Program-made: the position numbers and the translations under genes
In this document: in pieces, positions 55,105 through 64,000 of the stretch
Numbering within the stretch: position 1 is the stretch's first letter
Layout: each line of letters begins with the position of its first letter
NCBI RefSeq assembly: GCF_025340265.1
Contig: NZ_CP022707.1
Location: 2,480,501 to 2,544,500 of the forward strand
Origin: Novosphingobium sp. 9
Lineage (GTDB): Bacteria > Pseudomonadota > Alphaproteobacteria > Sphingomonadales > Sphingomonadaceae
Direction: 5' to 3'
DNA: 64,000 nucleotides
The notes under the pieces: generated by a model
Seen by the model: the letters and a program-made list of their open reading frames with translations, nothing else
What the model was told of the DNA's origin: nothing
Database searches by the model: none

Positions 55105-55396
55105 AGATCGTGACCGGCAACGACCTGAAGAGCGGCGCCGTCATCTGGTGGACCGGCGTGGGCTGGTCGCTCGACGTGAACGACAGCGCCGATGCGGGCG
55201 AACATGGCGCCGCGATCGTCGCGCGCGAGGAAGCCGCCCGCAACGTCGTCGGCGCCTACGAAATCGATGGCGAGAAGACCGCAGAAGGCGTGCGTCCCGC
55301 GCATATCAAGGACCGCATCCGCGCGCTTGGCCCCACGGTCCGCACCGACCTGACGCTCAAGCCTGCCGACCCCCAAGCCGTGAACTGGGTGATCTG

Positions 55397-55397
<1 letters not shown>
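55101..55397 (+). CDS. DUF2849 protein of the sulfite reductase operon
   Basis: A 98-residue protein starting at GTG: KIVTGNDLKSGAVIWWTGVGWSLDVNDS, then RNVVGAYEIDGEKTAEGVRPAHIKDRIRALGPTVR. It has no known enzymatic motif. In alphaproteobacteria the family sits almost always between the SUMT gene and the hemoprotein subunit, so it is probably an accessory or electron-transfer factor for sulfite reduction. It overlaps cobA upstream and its stop shares one base with the next start. Confidence 0.85.
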
Positions 55398-57023
<1,626 letters not shown>

Positions 57024-57031
<8 letters not shown>

Positions 57032-57455
57032 CGTGCAGTTCCGCTTCCGTGACGACGAGGCCGTCAACGACCCCGCCGTGACGGTCGACGCCTTCACCGA
57101 ACAGACCAACGCCAGCGCCGTGCGCGTGGAGCCGGGCGACGATGCCCGCGACCTGCTGCCGCATCTGGACCGCCTCGCACTGGTCGAAGTCAGCTTCCCC
57201 AGCTGGACCGACGGGCGCGGCTATTCCTCGGCCCGTATCCTGCGCGAAGCGGGCTATCGGGGCGAGCTGCGCGCGGTCGGCGATCTGGTGATCGACATGC
57301 TCAGCCATCTGCGCCGCTGCGGCGTGGATGCCTTCGCGCCCGACAAGCCGCTCAACCCCACCGACGCCGATAACGCGTTCACCCGCTGGGAGAACGTCTA
57401 TCAGGCGACCAACGTCGACGGACGTCAGGCCATCTGGGCGAAACGCCACGCCTGA
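57024..57455 (+). CDS. DUF934 protein of the sulfite reductase operon
   Basis: A 143-residue protein. LALVEVSFPSWTDGRGYSSARILREAGYRGELRAVGDLVIDMLSHLRRCGVDAF is the DUF934 core, with a conserved single cysteine (RRCGVDAF). The family co-occurs with the hemoprotein and CysH genes; its role is not defined. It overlaps the sulfite reductase gene by eight bases and precedes cysH by 61 bases. Confidence 0.87.
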
Positions 57456-57516
57456 CACGCCCCGTATGAAGGCCGACACCGAACATCGGTGAGGCCGCAC
57501 AAAGGACTTTCCGCCC

Positions 57517-58428
57517 ATGGCCCAACCTCAGCTTGCACAGGACTCGCTCGCACCCGACGCTCAAGGATCCGGGTGGGAAACGAGCCGGGAAAACCCCGGT
57601 CGCGACCGTCTGCGCGCCGTTGACCGGCTCGACACCTCGCCCCGTTTCACGGCGGCGGATGCCGAGGCGCTGAACGCGCGCTTTGCCGGTGTCGATACGC
57701 TGGAGATGCTGCGCACGGTGCTGGCGGAAGGTCTTGTCGGGCGGGTCACGGCGGTCTCCAGCTTCGGCGCGGACAGCGCGGTGCTGCTGCATCTGGTCGC
57801 CAGCGTCGATCCTTCGGTACCGGTGCTGTTCCTCGAAACGGGCAAGCACTTCCCCGAGACGCTGGCCTATCGCGATACGCTGGCGGCACAGCTTGGCCTC
57901 ACCCAGCTCGTCAACCTGACGCCTGACGAGGCGGAACTGGCGGCGAAGGACGAGAACGGCCTGCGCTGGTCGTGGGACCCGGACGGCTGCTGCGAAATCC
58001 GCAAGGTGAAGCCGCTGGCGAAAGCGCTGGCGAACTACGATGCCTCGTTCTCGGGCCGCAAGTCGTTCCAGGCCAAGACCCGCGCCAACCTGCCGCGTTT
58101 CGAGATCGATACGACCGATGCCGCCGGGCGCCTCAAGATCAATCCGCTGATCGACTGGAGCGCCGAGCGCCTCGCCGCCTATATCGCCGAGCATGACCTG
58201 CCCCCGCATCCGCTGGTGGCGCAGGGCTATCCCTCGATCGGCTGCATGCCCTGCACCAGCAAGGTCGCGCCGGGCGAAGACCCGCGCTCGGGGCGCTGGA
58301 AGGGCTGGGACAAGACCGAATGCGGCATTCACGTCGCCGGGGAGACCAGCGACGCCGCCAGCCCCGTACCGGGCACCGGTGACGGCAAGAGCACCGATCT
58401 GCCGCCGGGCTACGATCCGGTCTTCTGA
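57517..58428 (+). CDS. cysH: Adenylyl/phosphoadenylyl-sulfate reductase
   Basis: A 303-residue protein. VSSFGADSAVLLHLVASVD is the nucleotide-binding loop. DGCCEIRK and GCMPCTSK provide two cysteine pairs for a [4Fe-4S] cluster, so this is the APS-type enzyme (plant/Pseudomonas form), and the ECGIH motif at the C-terminus carries the catalytic cysteine. It reduces APS (or PAPS) to sulfite. It is the last gene of the cobA-DUF2849-CysI-DUF934-cysH operon. Confidence 0.93.
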   Translation: MAQPQLAQDSLAPDAQGSGWETSRENPGRDRLRAVDRLDTSPRFTAADAEALNARFAGVDTLEMLRTVLAEGLVGRVTAVSSFGADSAVLLHLVASVDPSVPVLFLETGKHFPETLAYRDTLAAQLGLTQLVNLTPDEAELAAKDENGLRWSWDPDGCCEIRKVKPLAKALANYDASFSGRKSFQAKTRANLPRFEIDTTDAAGRLKINPLIDWSAERLAAYIAEHDLPPHPLVAQGYPSIGCMPCTSKVAPGEDPRSGRWKGWDKTECGIHVAGETSDAASPVPGTGDGKSTDLPPGYDPVF

Positions 58429-58458
58429 TACCGGGCGGCGCGGCTTTATCAGGTTCTC

Positions 58459-58495
58459 ACAAGGCGCAGCGTGACGGGATCGTGCTGCGCCTTGT
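58459..58495 (+). terminator. Strong stem-loop after cysH
   Basis: ACAAGGCGCAGC (58459-58470) pairs perfectly over 12 bp with GCTGCGCCTTGT (58484-58495), with a 13-base loop, 31 bases after the cysH stop. No long T tract follows. It probably ends or attenuates the sulfite operon before the MFS gene. Confidence 0.6.
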
Positions 58496-58623
58496 AACCT
58501 TCGCAGCTTGCATCGCATTGCAGATGCCGCATCGCAACATGCATTAAACGCACGCAAGAGCGTCTTAGAACGCACGCCATCGTCCGTTACAATGCCGGGT
58601 ACACCCCAACAATCGAGTTTGTC

Positions 58624-59834
58624 ATGAGCGTTTCCCGCGCGCCGCAGGACCATGCGGTTCATCCCCTGCTTGTCACCCTGGCCCTGGCCATGGGCGCCTT
58701 CGCGATCGGCACCACCGAATTCGCGGCGATGAGCCTCGTCCCCTTCTTCGCCTCCGACCTGCACCTGTCGGAAGCCGAAGCCGGCCATGCCATCAGCATG
58801 TATGCGCTGGGCGTCGTCGTCGGAGCCCCGACCATCGCCGTGCTTGCCGCCAAGCTGCCGCGCCGCCAGTTGCTGGTCGGCCTGATGGCGCTGTTCGCGG
58901 TCGGCAACGGCCTGTCGGCACTGGCGGGCAACTACCACGTGCTGCTGCTGTGCCGCTTCATCAGCGGATTGCCGCATGGCGCCTACTTCGGCCTTGCCGC
59001 GCTCGTCGCCGCCTCGCTGGTGCCGCCCAACAAGCGCGCGCAGTCGGTCGCCAACGTCATGACCGGGCTCACCGTCGCAACGATCATCGGCGTGCCGATG
59101 GCGAACTGGCTGGGGCAGGCGCTCGGCTGGCGCTGGGGCTTCGGCGTGGTCGCGGTGCTCGCGGTGATCTCGATGACGCTCGTCGCCATGTTCGCCCGCG
59201 TGCGCCCGCCGATCCGGAAGCCAGCCCCTTGCGCGAGCTTGGCGCGCTGCGCCGTCCGCAGGTGGTGCTGACGCTGCTGACCGAGGCGGTCGGCTTCGGC
59301 GGTCTCTTCGCCGTCTACACCTATGTCGCCTCGACCATCATCGACGTGACCAAGGCGGGCGATGCCGCCGTGCCGCTGGTCCTCGCCGTGTTCGGCGTGG
59401 GCATGACGGCGGGCAACTTCGCCTGGGCCTGGCTGGCCGACCGCGCGCTCAACAAGGCGGCGATCCTCTCGTTCCTGTGGCTGGCCGGATCGCTGGCGCT
59501 GTTCCCGCTGGCTGCGCACAACATCTGGGCGCTGAGCGGCGCGATCCTGCTGATCGGCTTCGGCGGCGGCCTTGGCACCGTGATGCAGACGCGCCTGATG
59601 GACGTGGCGGGAGACGCGCAGGCGCTGGCCGCCGCTGCGCACCACAGCGCCTTCAACACCGCCAATGCACTGGGTCCGTGGCTGGGGGGCCTGGCGATCA
59701 CCGCGGGCTATGGCCTGACCTCGACCGGCTGGATTGGCGTGGCGCTATCGCTGGCGGGTCTTGCGCTTTTCCTGTTGACGCTCAACCTCCACGGCCGCGA
59801 ACAGGCCCGCTTCGAAGCTGCTCCGGCAGAGTAA
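58624..59834 (+). CDS. MFS transporter, AraJ-like (frameshifted in this sequence)
   Basis: A 12-span major facilitator. LVTLALAMGAFAIGTTEFAAM and AGHAISMYALGVVVGAPTIA are the AraJ/YdhP-type (DHA1) N-terminal motifs, and the second half continues LREL... then VLTLLTEAVGFGGLFAVYTYVAS. As given, the frame breaks at 59209-59210 (CC); one added C restores RVRPPDPEASPLREL, giving 403 residues. Such carriers export sugars or drugs; the substrate is not known. It starts at the ATG at 58624 and is followed by a strong terminator. Confidence 0.88.
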
Positions 59835-59862
59835 GCGGCTCTGTCCTAAACAAAACGGGGCC

Positions 59863-59913
59863 GACACGAAAAAAGGGCGGAGCGCCACAAGCGCTCCGCC
59901 CTTTTTTCGTGTC
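59863..59913. terminator. Bidirectional intrinsic terminator
   Basis: A perfect 23-bp inverted repeat (59863-59885 with 59891-59913, five-base loop) whose core is GGGCGGAGCGC, flanked by A6 on one side and T6 on the other. The A/T tracts make it work in both directions. It lies between the convergent MFS (plus) and paoC (minus) genes and should stop transcription of both. Confidence 0.93.
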
Positions 59914-59927
59914 CTGCGCGCAAGGCG

Positions 59928-62123
59928 TCACACCGGCTGCGGCAACTTATCCAGCAACTTGTCCAGCGTCACCGGGTATTCGCGCACGCGCACCCCGGTG
60001 GCATTGTAGACCGCATTGGCGAGCGCCGCCGCCACGCCGCACAGGCCCAGTTCGCCCACGCCCTTGGCCTTCATCGGCGAGACCTTGTCGTCCGGGGTGT
60101 CGAGGAAGATCACCTCCTGATGCGGAATGTCGAGGTGTACCGGCACTTCGTATCCGGCCAGATCGTGGTTCACGAAGTGGCCGAAGCGGGTATCGACGGC
60201 GAGTTCCTCCATCAGCGCACCGCCCACCCCCATCGTCATCGCCCCGATCATCTGACTGCGCGCGGTCTTGGGGTTGAGGATACGGCCCGCATCGCAGACC
60301 GCCAGCATCCGCCGCACGCGGATCTCGCCGGTCCAGGCATCGACCGAGACTTCGACGAAGTGCGCGCCGAACGTCGCCTGCACATAGTCCTTGGCGATCT
60401 GGCCCCACTGCATGGTGTCCTCGGCCACCATCGCGCCGGCATCGGACAGCGCGAAACTGCGGTTGCCCGCCGTGACCTGCCCCTTGGCGAAAGTCGCCTC
60501 GGCAGGATCGAGGCCCAGTTTCGCACAGACCTGCCCGCGCAGCTTCACGCAGGCCGCGTAGAGACCGGAGGTGGAGCTGTTCGCCCCCCACTGCCCGCCC
60601 GAGCCTGCCGACACCGGGAAGCTGGAATCACCCAGCGTCACGGTGACAGCGCTCATCGGCAGCCCCAGCATCTCGGCAGCCGTCTGCGCGAGGATCGTGT
60701 AGCTGCCGGTGCCGATGTCGGTCATGTCGGTTTCGACCGTGGCATGGCCCTTGCCGTCCAGCTTCACCCGCGCCGCAGAGGTCATGTTGATATTGCCGCG
60801 ATAGGCCGCAGCCACGCCCATGCCGATCAGCAGGTCGCCCTCGCGCCGGGTGCCCGCCTTGCTGCGCCTGTCCCAGCCGAAGCGCTCCGCCCCCTGCTGG
60901 AGGCAGGCCACCAGATGGCGCTGGCTGAACGCTTTCGACGGATTTTCCGGCGCGACCTGCGTATCGTTGTGGATGCGCAGCTTGACCGGACACATGCCGA
61001 GCCCTTCCGCCAGTTCGTCCATCGCCACTTCGAGCGCCATCAACCCGGTCGCCTCGCCCGGCGCGCGCATCGCGTTGCCTTCGGGCCAGTCGACCACCGC
61101 CTGCCGCGTCTTCGTCAGACGGTTGGCGCCCGCATAAAGGAACTGCGTCTGGTTGGTGGAGCTGTCATCGCTGCCGTCGACCATATTGGCATAGACGTTC
61201 TCGTGCGCGATGGCGGTGATCGTACCGTCATGCTCCGCGCCGAGGCGCAGGCGCTGGATCGTCGCCGGGCGATGCGTGGTATTGTTGAACATCAGCGGAC
61301 GCTGGAGCACGACCTTGACCGGGCACTTCGCCGCCCTTGCGCCCAGCGCAGCCATGACCATGTCGGTCCGCAGGAACAGCTTTCCGCCGAACCCGCCGCC
61401 GATATAGGGTGACATGATCCGCACATTCTCGGGCGCGATCTTCAGCGTTTCGGCCACAGATTTCCGCCCCCAGGCGATCATCTGGTTGGACGTCCACGCG
61501 GTCAGCCTCTCTCCCTCCCACCAGGCGATGGAGGCGTGCGGTTCCATCATCGCATGGGCCTCGGGCGGCGTGGCATACGTCTGATCGACCTTGACCGGCG
61601 CCGCGGCGAAGGCGGCATCGAAGTCTCCGAAACTGGAGCCCGCCTGTTCGGCGCCCTGCCCCGGCGGCAGCGCCGGATCGCGGCTGGCGACCGCCAGATC
61701 GAACCGCCCTGCCTCGGGCGCATAGTCCGGGCGCAGCAGCGCCGCAGCCGCCGTCGCCTCCTCGAACGTGCGGGCAACCACCAGCGCGATCGCCTGATGG
61801 TAGTGAACGATCTCCGGCCCGCCCAGCAAGGGCGCGGTGTTCATCCCGGACTGGCCGAGCGGCCCGGCATTCGCTGCCGTCACCACGACCAGCACGCCGG
61901 GCGCGCGCTCGGCAGCGCTGGTATCGAGGGACTTGAGCCGTCCCCTGGCGATGCCCGCGCCCAGAATCACGCCATAGGCGGGATTGGCCGGGATCTCGCG
62001 ATGCTCATAGGCATAAGGCGCGCGGCCGGTGGTCTTGAGCGGACCGTCGATACGATCATGCGCCTTGCCCACCACTTCCATGCGATCGATGGGATTTGCG
62101 CCTGCGGGCGTTTCGAACTTCAT
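59928..62123 (-). CDS. paoC: Aldehyde oxidoreductase, molybdenum cofactor-binding subunit
   Basis: A 731-residue xanthine dehydrogenase family subunit, the length of E. coli PaoC, with the ATG at 62123. [17 protein letters not shown] and [15 protein letters not shown] contact the cofactor, [20 protein letters not shown] follows, and [12 protein letters not shown] near the C-terminus contains the catalytic glutamate. With PaoA and PaoB it forms a periplasmic molybdenum/Fe-S/FAD enzyme oxidising aromatic and other aldehydes. The frame remains open to 62675, but that is inside paoB. Molybdate for the cofactor may come through the modABC genes of this window. Confidence 0.92.
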   Translation of the reverse strand: MKFETPAGANPIDRMEVVGKAHDRIDGPLKTTGRAPYAYEHREIPANPAYGVILGAGIARGRLKSLDTSAAERAPGVLVVVTAANAGPLGQSGMNTAPLLGGPEIVHYHQAIALVVARTFEEATAAAALLRPDYAPEAGRFDLAVASRDPALPPGQGAEQAGSSFGDFDAAFAAAPVKVDQTYATPPEAHAMMEPHASIAWWEGERLTAWTSNQMIAWGRKSVAETLKIAPENVRIMSPYIGGGFGGKLFLRTDMVMAALGARAAKCPVKVVLQRPLMFNNTTHRPATIQRLRLGAEHDGTITAIAHENVYANMVDGSDDSSTNQTQFLYAGANRLTKTRQAVVDWPEGNAMRAPGEATGLMALEVAMDELAEGLGMCPVKLRIHNDTQVAPENPSKAFSQRHLVACLQQGAERFGWDRRSKAGTRREGDLLIGMGVAAAYRGNINMTSAARVKLDGKGHATVETDMTDIGTGSYTILAQTAAEMLGLPMSAVTVTLGDSSFPVSAGSGGQWGANSSTSGLYAACVKLRGQVCAKLGLDPAEATFAKGQVTAGNRSFALSDAGAMVAEDTMQWGQIAKDYVQATFGAHFVEVSVDAWTGEIRVRRMLAVCDAGRILNPKTARSQMIGAMTMGVGGALMEELAVDTRFGHFVNHDLAGYEVPVHLDIPHQEVIFLDTPDDKVSPMKAKGVGELGLCGVAAALANAVYNATGVRVREYPVTLDKLLDKLPQPV

Positions 62124-63085
62124 GCGCTCTTCTCCGCCAGTCTGGCTTCGGCCATGACCGAGCCGATCGTGCGCTCGGCCAGCGTCACCTTGAAGGCATT
62201 GTCTGCTCTCGCTTTCGCGCCTGCCATCAGCACATCGGAAACGGCCTTCGCGCCGTTTCGAAGTTGTGCGTCCGCCTCGCTTCGGCGCCACGGTTTGGGC
62301 GCAACGCCGCCAAGGGCGATACACCCGGTGCCGTCCTCGTGCAGCACCGCCGCGACCGAGACCAGCGCGAAAGCATAGGACGAACGATCCCGCACCTTGC
62401 GATAGAAGTGCGCCCCTCCCGGTGCCTTGGGCAGCGTGACCGCGGTGATCAGTTCGCCCTTCTCCAGCGCCGTTTCGATGTGCGGCGTATCGCCTGGCAG
62501 GCGGTGAAAATCGGCGATGGGGATCGTCCGTGCCGAGCCGTCGGCCTTGACCGTTTCCACCACCGCATCGAGCGCGCGCATGGCCACGGCCATGTCGCTG
62601 GGGTGCGTGGCGATGCAGGCATCGGAGGTGCCGATCACGCCAAGCTGGCGCGAATAGCCGCCGATCGCCCCGCATCCCGAGCCCGGCCTGCGCTTGTTGC
62701 AGGGCATGTTGGGATCGTAGAAATAGGGGCAGCGCGTGCGCTGGAGCAGGTTGCCCGCCGTCGTCGCCTTGTTGCGCAACTGTCCCGAGGCGCCTGCCAC
62801 CAGCGCGCGGGTCAGCACGCCATAATCGCGCCGCACCGTCTCATGCGCGGCAAGATCGGTGTTGCGCACCAGCGCGCCGATCCGCAGGCCGCCATCCTTC
62901 GTGGGCTCGATGCTGTCGAAACCCAGCCCGTTCACGTCGATGAGATGCGAGGGCGCCTCGATCTCCAGTTTCATCAGATCGAGAAGGTTGGTTCCCCCGG
63001 CGATGAACTTCGCACCGGGGGTAGCAGCGGCCTTGGCAGCAGCGTCTTTCGCCGAATGCGCGCGCTCGTAGGTGAACGGCTTCAT
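62120..63085 (-). CDS. paoB: Aldehyde oxidoreductase, FAD-binding subunit
   Basis: A 321-residue FAD-binding domain protein: [20 protein letters not shown] binds FAD, and [20 protein letters not shown] with GSGCGAIGG is the cysteine-rich insertion that carries an additional [4Fe-4S] cluster in PaoB but not in ordinary xanthine dehydrogenases. That insertion supports the PaoB assignment. It couples by ATGA overlap with both paoA and paoC. Confidence 0.92.
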   Translation of the reverse strand: MKPFTYERAHSAKDAAAKAAATPGAKFIAGGTNLLDLMKLEIEAPSHLIDVNGLGFDSIEPTKDGGLRIGALVRNTDLAAHETVRRDYGVLTRALVAGASGQLRNKATTAGNLLQRTRCPYFYDPNMPCNKRRPGSGCGAIGGYSRQLGVIGTSDACIATHPSDMAVAMRALDAVVETVKADGSARTIPIADFHRLPGDTPHIETALEKGELITAVTLPKAPGGAHFYRKVRDRSSYAFALVSVAAVLHEDGTGCIALGGVAPKPWRRSEADAQLRNGAKAVSDVLMAGAKARADNAFKVTLAERTIGSVMAEARLAEKSA

Positions 63086-63741
63086 GCCTGCGCCTCCCCG
63101 GCGGCTTCAAGCCCGGCGACTTCCAGCATGGCTTCGGAAATGTTGGAGTAGGCCCCGCAGCGGCAGATGTTGCCGCTCATCCGCTCGCGCATTTCCAGCG
63201 CGGTCAGCGGCGATGCCTTCGCCACATCCACCGTGACATGGCTGGGCACGCCTGCCTCGATTTCCCTGAGCACCGACACCGCCGAGCAGATCTGGCCCGG
63301 CGTGCAATAGCCGCACTGGAAACCGTCATGCTTCACGAAAGCCGCTTGCATCGGGTGGAGGTTGTCCGGCGAGCCGAGCCCCTCGATGGTCGTGACGTGA
63401 TCGCCTTCATGCATCACCGCCAGCGTCAGGCAGGAATTGATCCGCCGTCCGTTGACGATCACCGTGCAGGCCCCGCACTGGCCGTGATCGCAGCCCTTCT
63501 TGGTGCCGGTCAGGTGAAGATGTTCGCGCAAGGCATCGAGCAACGTGGTGCGCGGATCGAGCGAGAGCGTCTGCTTGCGCTCGTTCACCGTCAGCGACAC
63601 GTCCATGCGCGGCGTTTCATCGACAGGTGCGGGGCTTGCCGCCGCGACGGGGCCGATCGTGCCGGCAACGGCAGCGCCGGCGGCAGTGGTCTTGAGCATA
63701 GTGCGCCTCGATAGGGCCGGCGGTTGCCAGTCGTGGGTCAT
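63082..63741 (-). CDS. paoA: Aldehyde oxidoreductase, [2Fe-2S] subunit with Tat signal
   Basis: A 219-residue iron-sulfur subunit. The N-terminus has a twin-arginine signal ([20 protein letters not shown]), which would carry the folded enzyme to the periplasm. [20 protein letters not shown] is the plant-type [2Fe-2S] motif and [13 protein letters not shown] with [11 protein letters not shown] holds the second cluster. The start at 63741 has GAGAG a few bases upstream; other in-frame ATGs lie at 63756 and further back. First gene of paoABC. Confidence 0.92.
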   Translation of the reverse strand: MTHDWQPPALSRRTMLKTTAAGAAVAGTIGPVAAASPAPVDETPRMDVSLTVNERKQTLSLDPRTTLLDALREHLHLTGTKKGCDHGQCGACTVIVNGRRINSCLTLAVMHEGDHVTTIEGLGSPDNLHPMQAAFVKHDGFQCGYCTPGQICSAVSVLREIEAGVPSHVTVDVAKASPLTALEMRERMSGNICRCGAYSNISEAMLEVAGLEAAGEAQA

Positions 63742-63927
63742 GGTTGCTCTCGTCATGGTTGAAGCCGGTGGTCCGGCCTTTATGGGAGCAGTGTACCCGG
63801 CGACAACGCAGGCCACGTCCCGTTCGTTCCGCCATTTATGAAGCGAACGACCTTGCGAGCGCAAGCATTTCCGGTCCGGGAGGGCGATTTCGCTCCATCC
63901 CGGACCCTATCGTTATTTTAGCTATAT
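63742..63927. promoter_or_regulatory. Region upstream of paoABC
   Basis: This 186-base gap precedes paoA and follows the end of the next gene on the same strand. It should carry the paoABC promoter. An open frame extends paoA through it to 63864, but it has no family support. No clear operator is visible. Confidence 0.4.
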
Positions 63928-64000
63928 TCAGCCGAGCATCATTAGACTGGCGTTCCCGCCTGCTGCCGTCGTGTTGATCGAGGTCGATACTTCCTCGACA
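63928..64000 (-). CDS. putA: C-terminus of a probable PutA (proline dehydrogenase/aldehyde dehydrogenase), partial
   Basis: Only the last 24 codons are in the window. They read EEVSTSINTTAAGGNAS followed by LMMLG and a TGA stop at 63928-63930. The NTTAAGGNASLM pattern matches the extreme C-terminus of PutA, the bifunctional proline catabolic enzyme. So short a fragment leaves real doubt. Confidence 0.45.
   Translation of the reverse strand, partial: VEEVSTSINTTAAGGNASLMMLG

Noticed and set aside
58510..58536. Direct repeat GCATCGCA (twice, 19 bases apart) before the MFS gene
   Set aside because: Eight-base repeats arise easily in this composition; no further copies or symmetry support a binding site.

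Overview
The window looks like chromosomal DNA of a Sphingomonadales alphaproteobacterium, most likely Novosphingobium or a close relative. The basis is high GC with C/G-biased third positions, a complete exosortase A (XrtA/PEP-CTERM) exopolysaccharide gene set of the sphingomonad type, adhC-fghA, the DUF2849-CysI-DUF934-CysH operon, a ubiquinol-cytochrome c chaperone beside YceD, and hslVU. The genus is inferred from gene content and protein resemblance only. I saw no tRNA, rRNA, CRISPR array, insertion sequence or phage genes.

Layout. (1) 1-13767: XrtA-associated envelope locus. A left-pointing operon runs SLBB export lipoprotein, chain-length determinant, tyrosine kinase, beta-barrel protein, AAA ATPase, polysaccharide deacetylase and FemAB (cut by the window edge). 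Next to it lies a module of unknown chemistry: a PLP decarboxylase and an acyl-CoA ligase (minus), then a FemAB/CelD-like acyltransferase, an acyl carrier protein and two hydrolases (plus). (2) 13790-19684: trxB, a small membrane protein, molybdate uptake (ModE-like regulator, modABC), and a cupin regulator with an acetyltransferase. (3) 19845-24024: formaldehyde detoxification (adhC, fghA) with an NTF2-like gene, and a SulP anion transporter on the opposite strand. (4) 24054-29468: bamE-hslV-hslU-phyH-DUF1737 (minus) and a ubiquinol-cytochrome c chaperone, YceD and an anti-sigma-like protein (plus). (5) 29483-40593: the glycogen operon glgP-glgB-glgC-glgA-glgX with a divergent GH13 alpha-glucosidase. 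(6) 40601-48545: isovaleryl-CoA dehydrogenase, a GNAT-nitrilase fusion, queF, a Pro/Thr/Ala-rich membrane protein, a metC-like gene, mscS and a VOC protein. (7) 48552-53256: a cyclic-di-GMP cluster (degenerate GGDEF protein, PilZ-HTH fusion, MHYT-PAS-GGDEF-EAL protein). (8) 53279-59834: bestrophin-like channel, sulfite reduction operon, MFS transporter. (9) 59863-64000: a bidirectional terminator, a periplasmic molybdenum aldehyde oxidoreductase (paoABC), and the tail of a probable putA.

Sequence quality. Six genes (the XrtA decarboxylase, hslU, glgP twice, the Pro/Thr/Ala-rich protein, the GGDEF protein and the MFS transporter) carry seven single-base frameshifts. Each is repaired by adding one C to a C run as read on the + strand, and each repaired gene has a normal family length. 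These are most simply consensus errors, so I annotate the genes as whole and give the position of each break.

How the genes connect. modABC could supply molybdate for the PaoABC cofactor. cobA makes the siroheme precursor needed by the sulfite reductase two genes downstream. The cyclic-di-GMP cluster could control envelope polysaccharide output, but the sequence does not show such a link.
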